A stretch of DNA of 64,000 nucleotides from Flectonema sp. DT1601 (lineage: Eukaryota > Euglenozoa > Diplonemea > Diplonemida > Diplonemidae): contig OZ025829.1 in assembly GCA_964019425.1 (NCBI GenBank), positions 124,001 through 188,000 of the forward strand, given 5' to 3'. The first letter of the stretch is position 1; the number at the start of each line of letters is the position of its first letter. Both the position numbers and the translations under genes were made by a program. The notes beneath the pieces are model-generated. The model did not search any database. It was not told the DNA's origin and saw nothing but the letters and a program-made list of their open reading frames with translations. Below, one piece after another: positions 1-11,152 of the stretch.

Positions 1-1197
1 CATCACCGTGTTGATCAAACTGTGACCCGCCAGGAACACATTCACCTCACCAATCGGAGAAGAAGGAGACGACGGCGGGGTCGGTGGCGTCACCGGATTC
101 GGTGTTGGCGTTGCCGAAGCAGGTTCGGTTGTCGGAGAAACAGGTTCGGGAGTTGGTTCAGGAGTTGGTGGTGGAGTCGGAGGAAGAGTTGCGGCCATCA
201 CCTCCGCATCCATCAACAGCACCGCGTTGTCCACCAGGAGAACGATCTCCCCCGCAGTGTGAGATTCAATTCTCCACAACAAGAAGTCGATTGGATGGTT
301 GCCTGCCGTCAACACTTTGCTGAACGACCTGTCGTACTGCACACCCAACGTGATCGGATCCCAATTGCATCCTTCATCGTGGTGAGTTCCATCAGAGTAG
401 AATACCGTCCCACAGAACACCAGTCGCGTGTCTGAGTTGGTCGACGACAACAATTTGAACGACACACTCGCCTCCATCAGGCTTGCACTCGAGAACGAAA
501 GCTGGTTCCTTCTCTTCAGCCAGTAAAGAGAGTCTCCGTGCTGAATGGTCACGCGAAGGGACGACGTTCCTTGCAGAGGATCGCTGCTCGTCCTCTCCAT
601 GTTCGAGAAACTTCCGACACGAAACAGTGGATCAGTACCTACTTCAAACACACCGTCTGCAATTAAATTCATCGCAGAAGATGGTTCCGGAGTGGACATT
701 GGTTCCGGAGTCGGCTCAGGTGTTGGTTCTGGAGTTGGTTCCGGAGTGGACATTGGTTCCGGAGTCGGCTCAGGTGTTGGTTCTGGAGTTGGTTCAGGAG
801 TCGGCTCAGGAGTCGGTTCAGGAGTTGGTTCAGGTGTTGGTTCTGGAGTTGGTTCAGGAGTCGGTTCTGGAGTAGGTTCAGGTGTTGGTTTCGGAGTCGG
901 TTCAGGAGTCGGTTCAAGTGTTGGTTCTGGAGTTGGTTCCGGAGTCGGCTCAGGAGTCGGACACGGATCCGAGCTGCTGCACGTGAATGACGTGCACGAT
1001 AACACCCCCACTCTGCACAAACACAAATTACAATGTCCCGTACTCTGTCCCCATCCAAACCACTCCGTCGGTACCGCAGCTCCACACTGCAGGTTGCAGT
1101 TGTTCGCATTCACTGGAATCGAAGGTGGGATTGACATTTGGGCAGCAGACATGTGCAGCACTCCGACCAGCAGCAGGAATTGCATCGCAGAATTCAT
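1..1197 (-). CDS. Secreted Cys-rich protein with PEPT repeats and a CBM-like domain (3' end off window)
   Basis: The frame is open from the ATG at 1197 to the left edge (399 codons), so the C-terminus is missing. Residues 1-20 ([20 protein letters not shown]) look like a signal peptide. A Cys module follows (Cys 34, 38, 56, 59, 61, 68, 73), with the spacing VPxxWxGW...CNLCLCxxGxLxCT seen in small secreted Cys modules. Residues ~79-172 are (Pro-Thr-Pro-Glu)n. Residues ~176-330 resemble a galactose-binding or CBM4/9-type jelly roll: it opens [11 protein letters not shown], has TSSLRVT soon after, and closes [12 protein letters not shown] second Pro/Thr/Glu linker begins at ~334, and more sequence lies beyond the window. 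I infer an extracellular, probably O-glycosylated, sugar-binding or matrix protein. The domain call rests on motif memory only. The plus strand of the repeat also reads open (Gly-Val-Gly-Ser), but it lacks the signal peptide and Cys pattern. Confidence 0.75.
   Translation of the reverse strand, partial: MNSAMQFLLLVGVLHMSAAQMSIPPSIPVNANNCNLQCGAAVPTEWFGWGQSTGHCNLCLCRVGVLSCTSFTCSSSDPCPTPEPTPEPTPEPTLEPTPEPTPKPTPEPTPEPTPEPTPEPTPEPTPEPTPEPTPEPTPEPTPEPTPEPMSTPEPTPEPTPEPTPEPMSTPEPSSAMNLIADGVFEVGTDPLFRVGSFSNMERTSSDPLQGTSSLRVTIQHGDSLYWLKRRNQLSFSSASLMEASVSFKLLSSTNSDTRLVFCGTVFYSDGTHHDEGCNWDPITLGVQYDRSFSKVLTAGNHPIDFLLWRIESHTAGEIVLLVDNAVLLMDAEVMAATLPPTPPPTPEPTPEPVSPTTEPASATPTPNPVTPPTPPSSPSSPIGEVNVFLAGHSLINTVM
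683..969. repeat. Coding minisatellite encoding the PEPT repeats
   Basis: Degenerate 12-bp units, each coding for Pro-Thr-Glu-Pro-type tetrapeptides on the minus strand. Within it, a 54-bp block is perfectly duplicated (683-736 and 737-790), which points to recent copy-number change. Confidence 0.85.
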
Positions 1198-3210
1198 ATT
1201 TATTTCTTATACAAGAGAGCAGAGCTCAGGCTGTTGCAATGAATAATAACATTAACCAATCAACCAACCAACTAACTAACTAACTAACTAACTTTCGAGA
1301 AAGCAACGTAAACAAAATGCTGAAGAAAACTACTCCACCACTAAAATAGTTTACAAAAATATGTTTGATGATATAACTGTGAAAGGGAAGTAAATAATTA
1401 AAAAATAAATTCAAATACAACATGATGTGATGTTGTTATAAGATTATATAACAAAATCCTAATGTTCACATGTTAGTACTTTTTGAGGTAACTTACGAAG
1501 TTACAAAGAAGAGTTTCTGTCAAAATGAAAAACAAAATATTCCGATCAATCAATTATAAAAAAAGAACAAAAAATCGCAGATATTAAATTCTGTGGAACA
1601 CATCAAAAAGTAAACGCTCAGTACAGCAATGCAGTAACCACTAATATGAATATAGAGCTGTACGAATACAATCCTAAAAGTGAGTGTTACCAAAGTAAAA
1701 AGAGACATACGAAAACACAACAAAAGACAAAATACGAACGGGGATTTCACAACAACTAAGGTGTGGTTTTTATTAGAGAAAAAATAAAATAAAAAAAACA
1801 ATCGAGTTGTGGAAAGTGGTAAACAAAGTAACACAGCTAGTCACTTACTACTTCAACATTATATTTCTTTGAGAGGAAGAAGTTTTTAAAAAAAAAAAAA
1901 ATAATACCGAAACTCTGTAACTCACGAATGCGAATATATTTTTAAAAAAGATAATTATATTAAGTGGTAATCGTTAACTAAGACGCAACCAAAGTTATGG
2001 TTCTTTCGCTTTAGAGTTGGGTAGGCAATGACGATATGAAAAAGGAAAGAAAAGATGTCCGAAGCGAGCAAATCATCGGATAATGCACATTTACTTCATT
2101 CGAATAAGGCCTAAAATACAAAAAAGGAAAAATTCTGACCAACATATTCGGTCAACAGCAAGAAAATTGAAGAAGACTTGCCATCGCCAAATGCGCCCAA
2201 CTACTCCTAACGTCTTAACTTCGCGACCTGCCTCCATAAATATGGAAGAAAATGACTACAACTTGTGTTAGTCCAGAAAATAGCACCGTTTGAGGGGCGC
2301 ACAGGAAATAAAAATACGGGGTAAACCATATGAGAGACGACTTCTAGTTTTCACCCATCATGTAAAGTTGGAATTTTCCAACACGCAATAGTAGGGAATA
2401 CCAGTTCTACATAAATTTGTCTTTAGATGTGCTGACTACCCGTACAGGAATTCATTCTTATCCAGACCATGCTGTAGTCGGTCTTTTAAATTAGAATGGA
2501 GGTTGATGAAGCCATCAACATCAGCAGGGAGGGGACGGGGAGGTCTATTTTTTTTTTGTCAAACACTAACGAACGCTACTGCTATTTGCGGATAAACATT
2601 GTTGTAAACTATTTTAGTAGAATTTTCATTTTTCAAACCTTTTTTTCTAAAGTTGGAGTCTGAAAACACTCTCTTTCTTCCTGTTTATGGAAATTTGTTT
2701 ATGTTTTGTTTGTTTGTTTGTTTGTTTTTTAATGCGCAAAATCAACAAATTCTCAATATTCCCAAAAAAAAAGGAAATAACCGAAAACGGAAACGGGATA
2801 AATTAATATACAGCACACACGCTGTTCTGCACTGAGATTTTCTGTTCTGAAAACCTTCACTTTGTTAACAAAAAAAAAAAAAGTAATAAAAAGAATTTGC
2901 GCAATATGTCGTCGCCACTACATATTGTTATGTTGTTACTAAGGATAATACAAAAAGGGGGAAATAAAAAAAAGAGTGCTAAAAAGGTTTTTTTCCCCAC
3001 CCCTTTTTTATTTTGTTTTTCCTTTTTTTTTTTTGTTCGTGCACGAAAAGGAGAAATCGCGAAAGTGTTTTTAAAAACCTTTCAGACAAAGCCTTATACT
3101 TTGTTGATCGCAGGCAGTTATACAGAACTACACATGGAAATAGATAACATTTTACACTAATAAATAAACGACTCTTAATCTGAACAGTTTCTTCTCCGTC
3201 TTCGTCAGTC

Positions 3211-3247
<37 letters not shown>

Positions 3248-4018
3248 TTACTCGTGCTGCCAACATTCATATTTAAGTGAGGAGAGAGAAAGAAAAAAAA
3301 ACCCTCCGAGAGGGGGGTTAACCACTATGACAGTGAAGGGGAAAAAAAAAAAAAAAAAACTGAGAGGCCACAATCTACGCTAAATAAATACCTTACGGCA
3401 TGACACAATTCCTTCCTTCGATTGAAACCTTTTTTTTAGTAATATAGTCTCACTATGAAGAGTAAAATCAGGAAAAGTTTTTATATAGCACCGAGAGGGT
3501 AGAATAATAAAATAGAGTACGTTGGCTAATATCGAACGAGAATCAACAAATACGTGTTGGTAAGTAAGAATAATTGAAAAAGGACCTCCAGGGGCCGTGT
3601 GACAATAAAACAACGATGGAACTTATTACGACTTTCGTATCATGAACGCAAAATTCGAAGGCGACCAACAAAAAAAAAAAAAAAAAAAAAAGAATCGGCT
3701 TTTATCTAATAAACTATACAGAACATAGTAATATAACACTTTTCAATGTTTTGTTTGTCACGACAACCGTGAACCGATTTAAACCGATAAATAGCTAAAA
3801 AAGAGACGTGTGCTGCCAATATTATTTTTTCGTTCTTACAATACTTGTTAAATGCAAAAAAAAGAAAAACAAAAACAAAAAAAAAAACATGCATAACAAA
3901 ATAACAAACAAACTAATAAGCGTGTGAACTTAATCATCGCTGACCTATCAGGGGGACTTGGTAATGAAGACCATCAGAGACTTAACGTAAAAGACCATCG
4001 TCTTTAATTATATTTTGC
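1198..4018. other. Intergenic region, no gene seen
   Basis: This stretch lies between the P2X stop and the start of the secreted-protein gene. It has a CCAA/CTAA microsatellite at ~1256-1291, many A/T runs (including 33 A at 3212-3244), and no frame with recognisable protein content. It probably holds the P2X 3' UTR plus spacer. Confidence 0.6.
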
Positions 4019-5299
4019 TTACAGCTTTAAGACTTTTTTCTTGTCAGATACATTGCTAAAATCTACTTGTTCATTTTCAATGAGAGGAGTTTCCTTGTCT
4101 TCCATCTCTCTCTGGTCTCTAACATCACTGAAATCAGCAGAGTACTCGTACATAACCTTTTTATAATCAGCTTTCAAAGGCATTACAAAAACAGCTAACA
4201 TAGAAGTCAGAGTAGTAGCGATTGCCATTAAACCTAAACCAGCAGTGAATGACACAACGAGGACTTTCCATGAAAAATTTCCAAGTTTTCCTGTTTGGAC
4301 AACTATGATATGAATACCGTGACGGTTGTTTATTTCTTTTTGATTTCCTCCGAGGTCCTTGACTGTTAAGTATTTTGGATCTGTTTTTGTAATAGCAACC
4401 ACAGTAATTGTATACTCAACTGTGTTGCTTTCATAGTCAAATGATGTCTCCTGTGTGTTATCGTAATCAATTAATATGTGTAACACAAGACCTTCATAAC
4501 GAAGACTCTCAGTGTGATTTACTTCGTCAGGTCGAGCCCTCACATCGAGTTGAATACCATTACCACATGGTGAGTGCATACCTGGTCGTGCCCATTTAAG
4601 GAGGTCACCCACTCTAATTATTCTGTTTTTGACCAAGTCTTCGTCTAGGGGTTGGTTTGGATCTTTTTTTGGAAATCTTTTAACAACTTTTCCACTACAA
4701 TCTTTCATAACTCCAATCATTTCAGTCAAATCTCTTGCCACTGCTACTTCACCTTTTCCTTCAACAGTGTGACCTAGATAAATTGTTCCTTCTTCAACTC
4801 CTGCTATAAACCAAAGATCTTTTGATTTCTCTGTAGTAATGTCAGCTTTATTATTAAGCGAGCAAACTGCATCTGTCAAATTACACTTATACTCAACAAC
4901 TGACTTCTTAAGTCGGGTTGGGATGAAAAATTGATCTCCCAAAGAAGGAACATTTATCACGTCTTGGTTTACGTATAGACATTCATGGACATTACCTTTG
5001 AAGTAGGGTTTTGGGATCCCCGTTGGGGGATTTGTGCAGTAGCTTAGATTTGAATTAGCAAAAACATTATCAGGATTTAGTCTCATTGTCATTCTAGTTG
5101 TTCCAGTTGGTTGTTCAATAATCAAGTATCCTTTGTCAATAAATATCGTGAATATTAAATAAACAAAGATTGCTATCAACAATGATATTCTCAAGAATCC
5201 CAAAAACCTATCTTTGATGACAACCCTCTTTGCTACTCTAAAACCAAAAACTTCATCGATATCCCCAAATGTAGATTCGAACTTACTGACTATACCCAT
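4019..5299 (-). CDS. P2X-like ATP-gated cation channel
   Basis: A single exon of 426 residues, close to the usual P2X length. TM1 is about residues 35-54, followed by FIDKGYLI, which matches the conserved start of the P2X ectodomain. TM2 is about 344-372, preceded by HGIHIIVVQTGKLGNFSWK, the equivalent of the P2X stretch before TM2. After TM2 comes YKKVMYEYSAD, the juxtamembrane Tyr-x3-Lys type motif. The ectodomain has about six Cys, fewer than the ten of vertebrate P2X, and I could not place all the ATP-binding Lys/Arg residues (the equivalent of NFR is not obvious). In protists P2X proteins can sit on intracellular contractile vacuole membranes; the location here is unknown. The C-terminal tail is acidic, then basic. 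The start is 131 nt from the stop of the upstream gene, and an acceptor TTTCTCACAG lies 18 nt before the ATG. Confidence 0.9.
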   Translation of the reverse strand: MGIVSKFESTFGDIDEVFGFRVAKRVVIKDRFLGFLRISLLIAIFVYLIFTIFIDKGYLIIEQPTGTTRMTMRLNPDNVFANSNLSYCTNPPTGIPKPYFKGNVHECLYVNQDVINVPSLGDQFFIPTRLKKSVVEYKCNLTDAVCSLNNKADITTEKSKDLWFIAGVEEGTIYLGHTVEGKGEVAVARDLTEMIGVMKDCSGKVVKRFPKKDPNQPLDEDLVKNRIIRVGDLLKWARPGMHSPCGNGIQLDVRARPDEVNHTESLRYEGLVLHILIDYDNTQETSFDYESNTVEYTITVVAITKTDPKYLTVKDLGGNQKEINNRHGIHIIVVQTGKLGNFSWKVLVVSFTAGLGLMAIATTLTSMLAVFVMPLKADYKKVMYEYSADFSDVRDQREMEDKETPLIENEQVDFSNVSDKKKVLKL

Positions 5300-5317
5300 T
5301 TTCTTAGATTAATCTTA

Positions 5318-5332
5318 CTGTGAGAAAGTTAA
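5318..5332 (-). promoter_or_regulatory. Candidate leader splice acceptor of the P2X gene
   Basis: TTAACTTTCTCACAG on the minus strand, with the AG 18 nt before the ATG and only 131 nt of spacer behind it. Confidence 0.5.
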
Positions 5333-5429
5333 TAATTTATTAGAGGCATTCAAGGGTGTAAAAGGCTCACCAAGAAAACAGAAACTGAACAAAAAGGCTG
5401 TCTAGTGGAATTGGTTTTCTACGACTTTT

Positions 5430-7161
5430 TCAAGTCAGATCGGAATGATCTATCGATGTTTTCAGCTGCTGTTTTAGTATTTCTTCTTCTTTTAAAAGTT
5501 CCCTTCGTTGATGAGATACGTCAACATCATTATCATTTATTTTAAACAACTCTCTCAAATGAGATATTTCATTATTCAGTTCCAACTGCTCAGCTTGCTG
5601 TCTTTTAACCAAAAGTTTGTAGCGTTCTATCTTTCCTTCAATGTCATTTAATACCTGATGAGCATTTCCTATATCTGTCGTATACGAGTGGGTCACTTGT
5701 AGAGCGTTCGAGTCTAACGCAAATTGTTCAGCCTCAGCAGCAAGAACCTCAGCTCTGATATATCCTAGTTCAGGAGGTACGTAATTAACATCGAATCTGT
5801 TTGTGATCTTTTGATGTATGGAATCTACAGTAATCGTATATTCAAAGAATCAATCACACATACCGAAGTTGATGTCGTTCTTGTAAAAGATTAGCTTGAT
5901 TCGCAGCTGATATTTCCTGTTCAGATTGAAATTTCTCATAATAAGATTTTTTTACATCCTCCAAGACAGCACACTGTTCAATTACAGAATCCATTTTCGA
6001 CTTAATTTCTTCCAATTTTTCTTTCTTTTGGACTGTTGCATGGCGTGAAAGTTCCAACTCCGTGTGTGAAGGAGATGAAAGAGGTTCCGAGACGGCATTA
6101 AAAGTTACTTTCAGTCCTCTAATTTCAATTACTAATTCACTAACAGACTTGTCTAGGATTGCTAAAGAACTGGATCTCGTTTTTTGAGTAACTTCGGAAA
6201 GTTCATTCTGAGCAGATGATATTTTATTTTTATATTTTTCAATCCCAATTTTCATTTTTTGAATCTCAACTTGCTCAGTCGCAATTTGCTCTCGTCGTTG
6301 AGATTGTCGTTGACCCCCAACAATAGCTGCTCGTGTTTCCATCGCTTCTTTGAACTGATCTCGTGCTTCTGCATGCTGCATTTCAATATTCCTGACATCT
6401 GTTTTAATCGACTCCACTTCATCCTCGATCAGTTGTTTATCATTTACGAGATGCTGCAACTCTTCATAATAGGATTCAAGAATTCCCTTTTGTGAAACAT
6501 GATTCGGTAGTTTCCTTCTCTGCAATCCATGATTTCTTCGTGTTGGTCTCGCTATCAATGTATTTTGTGATTGCTTTGTGTTAACCAGTTTCCCCGTCTG
6601 GGGTGTTGTCTTTTTTCGTCGCATTGAACGAAGCAAATCAATTCCCGATATGATACTTTTATTTTCTGAATTACTATCAGAAGATGACAAGTCTTCCGGA
6701 GGTTGAACCGCAAGGAACAGATCCGCAGGTGACGACACTTCAATCGTACGAATTCCATTGCGAACGACTCCCAACTCGGAGGCATTCACAGAAGGGTTCG
6801 TTTGATTAAATCTACTGAGTTGCAGTCTAGAGTCATGTGGAGCAGTTATAGAAGAGTAAGACGAAGAAGTAGATCCTGTACAAGACTTTGTAGCATTTGA
6901 TGACCTCTCTCGCGCTTTCACCAACACACTTTCACTGCTGAAGCTGCTGTGATTGCTGCTGTGACTACTAATCGGACTCGATTTACTCGCACTACTCAAA
7001 CTACTACTACTATCAACCTTGACAGGTGGAGTAGGATGTTTCACAACAGTCGGAGAGACTACTTCTGCAACAGGAGTGTGGGACACACTGCTGGAACCTC
7101 TCCGACTCCGACTGTAACTGACGGACGACGAACTGTAGTGATCAAACGAAACATCAGACAT
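5430..7161 (-). CDS. Coiled-coil protein with Ser-rich N-terminus, unrecognised
   Basis: Two exons, 7161-5864 and 5796-5430, joined across a 67-nt intron (GTATGT...CACAAACAG). The join keeps frame (CG|A TTC GAT) and gives 554 residues. Residues 1-~120 are Ser-rich and disordered. Residues ~120-200 are polar, with an acidic patch near PPEDLSSSDSNSE. From ~215 to the end the sequence is long heptad-like helix (ESYYEELQHLVNDKQLIEDE and later segments), broken by a loop near SEPLSSPSHTE. This architecture is typical of centrosomal, kinetochore or flagellar scaffold proteins, but I recognise no family and assign no function. The start is fixed by TTTACTATTTCAG ending one base before the ATG. The previous gene's stop is 97 nt upstream. 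Confidence 0.8.
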
Positions 7162-7162
7162 C

Positions 7163-7181
7163 CTGAAATAGTAAAAGAAGA
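7163..7181 (-). promoter_or_regulatory. Candidate leader splice acceptor of the coiled-coil gene
   Basis: TCTTCTTTTACTATTTCAG on the minus strand ends 1 nt before the ATG. This is one of the clearest pyrimidine-rich acceptors in the window. Confidence 0.6.
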
Positions 7182-7257
7182 TAATAATTTAATCATATTC
7201 AACATCAACACACTCCCAACTCAATACTCACAACACATTCACAAGGCTATCAAATAC

Positions 7258-8733
7258 TTAATAATCAACAGCGATAACTGAGAGGGGAGTCGCGAGGTTA
7301 ATATTATCTTTTGTATTAACGTCAGATTTTTCCCTCAAGAGCGCTTTCACGATGTCAACGTGTCCATGTTCACATGCAATGTATAAAGGAGTCTTACCAT
7401 AACGATCTGTATGATTAACATCAACGCTATTTGATAATAATAGGTTAACAGATTTTAGGTATCCTCGTTTAGATGAAATAAAAAGGGGAGAGCGGCCATG
7501 ATGATCATCTGCACTAGTCAGAGCACCAGCATTAAGAAGCAACCTAACGATAGTTGTGTTGCCGTTATAACATGAAATGAATAATGGTGATCTGCTTTGT
7601 AATGTTGTACAAATGTTTACATCAGCACCATTTTTTAATAGTATTTTACATGCTTCTTCAACTTCATGTTCACAAGATTTGTATAAAGCAGTCGCTCCAC
7701 TCTCATCAACCACATTAACATCTGTTCCCAAATTGATTAGGTCGGGTAACAAACTACCACCTTTTTCTCTACAACTAACAAAGTGTAAGGCAGTTGTGTT
7801 TTCACTAGGCACTTCCACAGTCACACCTTCCAGAGTTAAAAACCACTTAAAAAAGGTTGAAGTTATCTTGCGTAACATTCTCATATTCGACACAATCAAA
7901 AGATACTCCGCCTTTATTATGGCACCAGCCTTGATTAACTTTTTAGCAATATCTAAGTTGCTATTACGTATTGCAATCTCAAGAGGAGCACGTCCGTCCT
8001 TTAGAACTAAGTTCGGATCAGCTCCCGCCTCAATTAGGATATCAACATACTCTGATTGACCGTTTTCGATTGATAACACTAAAGGCGTTCGATTTCTGTA
8101 TTCCCAGTTGCAGTCAGCACCGTAGCTAATTAGTAGTTGCACAAACTTAGGACAGTTTCGTCGTTTTTCGTAAAGTATGGTCATAAGAGGAGGATGGCCT
8201 GAAACAACCATCTTCGTACAATCAGTTCCCAATTCCAATAAATACTTTGCAATATCGTAGTCATAGTATGAACATGCTGAATTAAGAAACCCACACAGGT
8301 GTCCAGAATACTTCGGCACTAAAATTTTAGTGATAGAGGGGTGATCCTCGTAGATGCTGACACTTATACCATAAGATAAATATTTATCAATGCAATTGGT
8401 TTCCGCATACAATGAAATAGCCTCAATATCACCTTGTTTTATGCTTTTTATAAAGTCTTCGTTGTTTACTTTGAGTCCTAGTTGATCTAATTTTTCAATT
8501 GCGACATTCTTCGTTGACCTCGCAACTTGCAGGCAGTCATCACCTGAGATGCCGTAGTCAGTAACTAGTTTCTTATTTTCAAGCTCTGTGTCGCCGTAGA
8601 AAAGTATGAAATTTTCTGTTTTCATCTGAGTTTCTTCAGATATCAGCTGTTTAGCAGCCGTAACAGTTGTGTCTGCACCAACAGAGATATCCAAAGTGGA
8701 ATCATCAAATAAAATCACCCGAATAGGCAGCAT
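7258..8733 (-). CDS. Ubiquitin-like domain plus ankyrin-repeat protein
   Basis: A single exon of 491 residues. Residues 1-~75 form a ubiquitin-like fold: MLPIRVILFDDSTLDISVGA, then a helix with AAKQLISEE, LFYGDTELENKKLVTDYGI and DDCLQVAR, matching the beta-grasp order. There is no C-terminal Gly-Gly at the domain end, so it is a built-in UBL and not a conjugated modifier. About nine to ten ankyrin repeats follow (~95-491); the clearest are SGATALYKSCEHEVEEACKI, GRSPLFISSKRGYLKSVNLL and GKTPLYIACEHGHVDIVKAL. The UBL could dock to the proteasome or a ubiquitin receptor while the ankyrins bind a partner; that is inference. The stop lies only 97 nt from the next start. Confidence 0.85.
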   Translation of the reverse strand: MLPIRVILFDDSTLDISVGADTTVTAAKQLISEETQMKTENFILFYGDTELENKKLVTDYGISGDDCLQVARSTKNVAIEKLDQLGLKVNNEDFIKSIKQGDIEAISLYAETNCIDKYLSYGISVSIYEDHPSITKILVPKYSGHLCGFLNSACSYYDYDIAKYLLELGTDCTKMVVSGHPPLMTILYEKRRNCPKFVQLLISYGADCNWEYRNRTPLVLSIENGQSEYVDILIEAGADPNLVLKDGRAPLEIAIRNSNLDIAKKLIKAGAIIKAEYLLIVSNMRMLRKITSTFFKWFLTLEGVTVEVPSENTTALHFVSCREKGGSLLPDLINLGTDVNVVDESGATALYKSCEHEVEEACKILLKNGADVNICTTLQSRSPLFISCYNGNTTIVRLLLNAGALTSADDHHGRSPLFISSKRGYLKSVNLLLSNSVDVNHTDRYGKTPLYIACEHGHVDIVKALLREKSDVNTKDNINLATPLSVIAVDY

Positions 8734-9862
8734 AATTAATATGTATCTGTAACATAATAATAAATAAATTATAACCCTCCAAGTACTTACGTGTGTATGA
8801 ACTGTAGTATTGATTTATTTCTCTTTTTTTTTTTTTTTTTTTTTATTGCAATAGTTAACCTTGTTAAACAGAAGAAATAAAAAAACAACATTATTGTTCA
8901 AAATTATATAAAATTGAATTCCTTTTCTATTCTGTCTTTGAATAGAAATTGGATACTAATAAACCTAACCAACGTGGGTATGAGGGATACGAACTTCACC
9001 TTCGACGGAATCAAGAAGGGATCACGCAATTGAAAATTCCCTTGTTGCATTATATCAAAAACTACAAGCACAGTATCGTAAACAGCTGCACCTTGCTTGA
9101 GTAGGTGTTTGGGGTTGGGGAGACCTACGAACTCAGATGTGGAAGAAAAAAAAGAGAAAAAAAAAAAAGCAGGGGAAAAACATCCAAATCTCAAACAAAA
9201 CAAAAAAAAATTAAAATCGGGGGAGAGGAAGACAACGGCTTGAAATATCAGCAATCTGGCCGAAGCAATCAGTCAGAAGTCCTGTCAATACGCAGATGAC
9301 TTTGATATTCATTTTCTGAATATAAATTCAATCATCAAATCTACACATTGTGTCCTTTTCGTCCACTTTCTCAGACTGCTATAAAAAAACTGTAAGAAGA
9401 TGAGAATATCATTGCTTTTGTCGTTAAAAACAAAGCATGTCCAAGCACCTTAACTGTTTCAGAAAAAAACAGTTTTTTTTTTTTTTTTTTTTTAAAAACA
9501 CTTTTTGATTATTGTTATCGGAGGTTGGTCTGCTCATTCTTAGAATCCTTAACACATCACAAGCAGCAAAATGAGGAGTGCAGAAGCAAAGGAAAATCTT
9601 AATAAAAATACATGGGTAGCTTTTACACTCAGAAGAATCGTTTGCTGTGTGAAGGATTTCTATATAAACGAACCAGCTGTGTCATCCATCAGTTTAGTCG
9701 AAACATTTGCTTACATGATGGAGGCCTGAGGACTAGTTTTTACTTCCGGTTGGAGAGTCCACTGTTTGTTTATTTATTTTATTAGTTGTTTGCTGCACGA
9801 TGCCAGAAAATTTTCAACACAAAAACATTTGACCACAACGAGGTTGGATAGAAATAGAAGGG
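8734..9862. other. Intergenic region, no gene seen
   Basis: Spacer plus probable 3' UTR of the transporter gene. It has T runs at ~8827-8844 and ~9474-9493 and no protein-like frame on either strand. Confidence 0.6.
8747..8761 (-). promoter_or_regulatory. Candidate leader splice acceptor of the UBL-ankyrin gene
   Basis: The minus strand reads ATTATTATGTTACAG, with the AG 13 nt before the ATG. The pyrimidine tract is weak, but the AG is well placed. Confidence 0.4.
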
Positions 9863-11124
9863 TCAGTTCACACCAATTTCTTCCTCGCCGAGAAGCTTCA
9901 CGTCATCTCCTTCGGAGTCCTTAACATCTTTACCTGATGGGGGTGTGTTGACTGGCAACGTGCAGAATAAATAAATCGATTATTTTTCTTTCTAATTTAA
10001 TTTACCACAGCATACATCAACGCGCTGATATTTTTTTTTCAAACTGACATACGCTCGTTGCTCGGTGGTTGACTTTCAGTCTCCTTCGACTTTCCAACGA
10101 TGTCAGAAAGGATTCCACAACTAGCGATTGTAACACCGATCCAACCCTGTTTGTTATTGTTTTATTACATTGTCGTATGCGTCAGTTGGAAAAGAAAAGA
10201 CACTTCAGCACATACAGTTCCACTCAGGGTGTTTCCCTTAAATATAATTGAGTACAATACACTAAAGATTTTTCTAGTAGTAGTGACGGAGGAGCACACA
10301 AGTGGATCAAAAACAGCAATAGTGTAGAAGATAAAGGACTGACCAAGAGCTGAGCAGATCGAAAATTTTACAATCAACCAAAGTACTTCCGTGTGTCTCA
10401 TACAGAAAGCGATACCTGCGAACACCTCAGAGTTGAGAAGCGCGAATACGAAAGCAACGGCAAGCATGAAAATATTAGTCCAGAACATGAAGTCGTATGG
10501 CTGCAATTTAATACCCTTCTCAGCAGTCTTTCCCTTTAAACGTTTTTGGACTCCACCAGTCATCCCGTCACAGAATAATGATCCAAGGAGGAAGGCAAGA
10601 CCGATGAATGTACTTTCAGAAGTCTTCTTCTTTGATGAATCAAGTCCAACAACACCGGTACCAATAACAATGGCTGCTACCTGAACGTAGTCGCGAAGAG
10701 AGTAGTTAGCGTTTCCTAAAAGTAATGAACCGATCATGACTGGAACCATCTTACCAGACTTTGCAAGTGTTGCTACTGGAAATGAAACACCATTAGCTAA
10801 GGCAGCATTTGTGCAATACTTTGCCATGACTTGAGTGAATCCAGTTAGACCAAACATATCATAAGGGATCCCTCTTGTGAATCCAAGGTATGACAACGCT
10901 GCGAATGATAACACAACGTTAGCTCCTGCCTCCATCACTTGCAGTAACCAAATGTAAGTAAAAGAAACAGTCTTGCCATCCTCTTCAGATTTATAACGAA
11001 AGACATCCTCCTGCAGACTTCCGTAATAAAGAAAACACGCGTAGATACCACCAGCTCCAAAGAGAAGCTGACTGAGGGATCCTTTCTTTTCAACTCTTCC
11101 CTTCTCTGTTACCTTATCAGACAT
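9863..11124 (-). CDS. SLC35B1-type (UAA family) nucleotide-sugar/ATP transporter
   Basis: A multi-pass ER/Golgi membrane protein with about ten hydrophobic segments. It opens with a charged N-terminus, then LLFGAGGIYACFLYYGSLQE, the hallmark start of SLC35B1/UDP-galactose transporter-1 proteins. Later come DPLVCSSVTTTRKIFSVLYS and SIIFKGNTLSG, matching the family's TTTRKF...SVILF. Exon 1 (11124-10216) joins exon 2 (10146-) across a 69-nt GTATGT...AACAAACAG intron and restores GWIGVTIASCGILSDIVGK, as the family predicts. Exon 2 could stop at 10039. A second intron (10052-9952, GTATGT...TTGCCAG) would instead lead in frame to an acidic exon 3 (9951-9863, KDVKDSEGDDVKLLGEEE), giving 363 residues. 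I prefer this second model because exon 3 reads as protein, but it is uncertain. The fold is sure; the exact substrate is not. Confidence 0.8.
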
Positions 11125-11137
11125 AATTAATTGATAA

Positions 11138-11152
11138 CTGTAAAGGAATAAG
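11138..11152 (-). promoter_or_regulatory. Candidate leader splice acceptor of the SLC35B1-type gene
   Basis: CTTATTCCTTTACAG on the minus strand, AG 13 nt before the ATG. The gap to the upstream gene is 145 nt. Confidence 0.55.

Noticed and set aside
545-1246. Plus-strand frame of Gly-Val-Gly-Ser repeats
   Set aside because: It is the antisense of the PEPT-repeat gene. The minus strand has a signal peptide, Cys pattern and an uninterrupted frame to the window edge.
5854-5864. Ending the coiled-coil protein at the stop just past 5864
   Set aside because: A GTATGT donor is present and the downstream frame continues the coiled coil after a clean in-frame join.
9105-9299. Basic plus-strand frame
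   Set aside because: Lys-rich translation of A runs, with no support.
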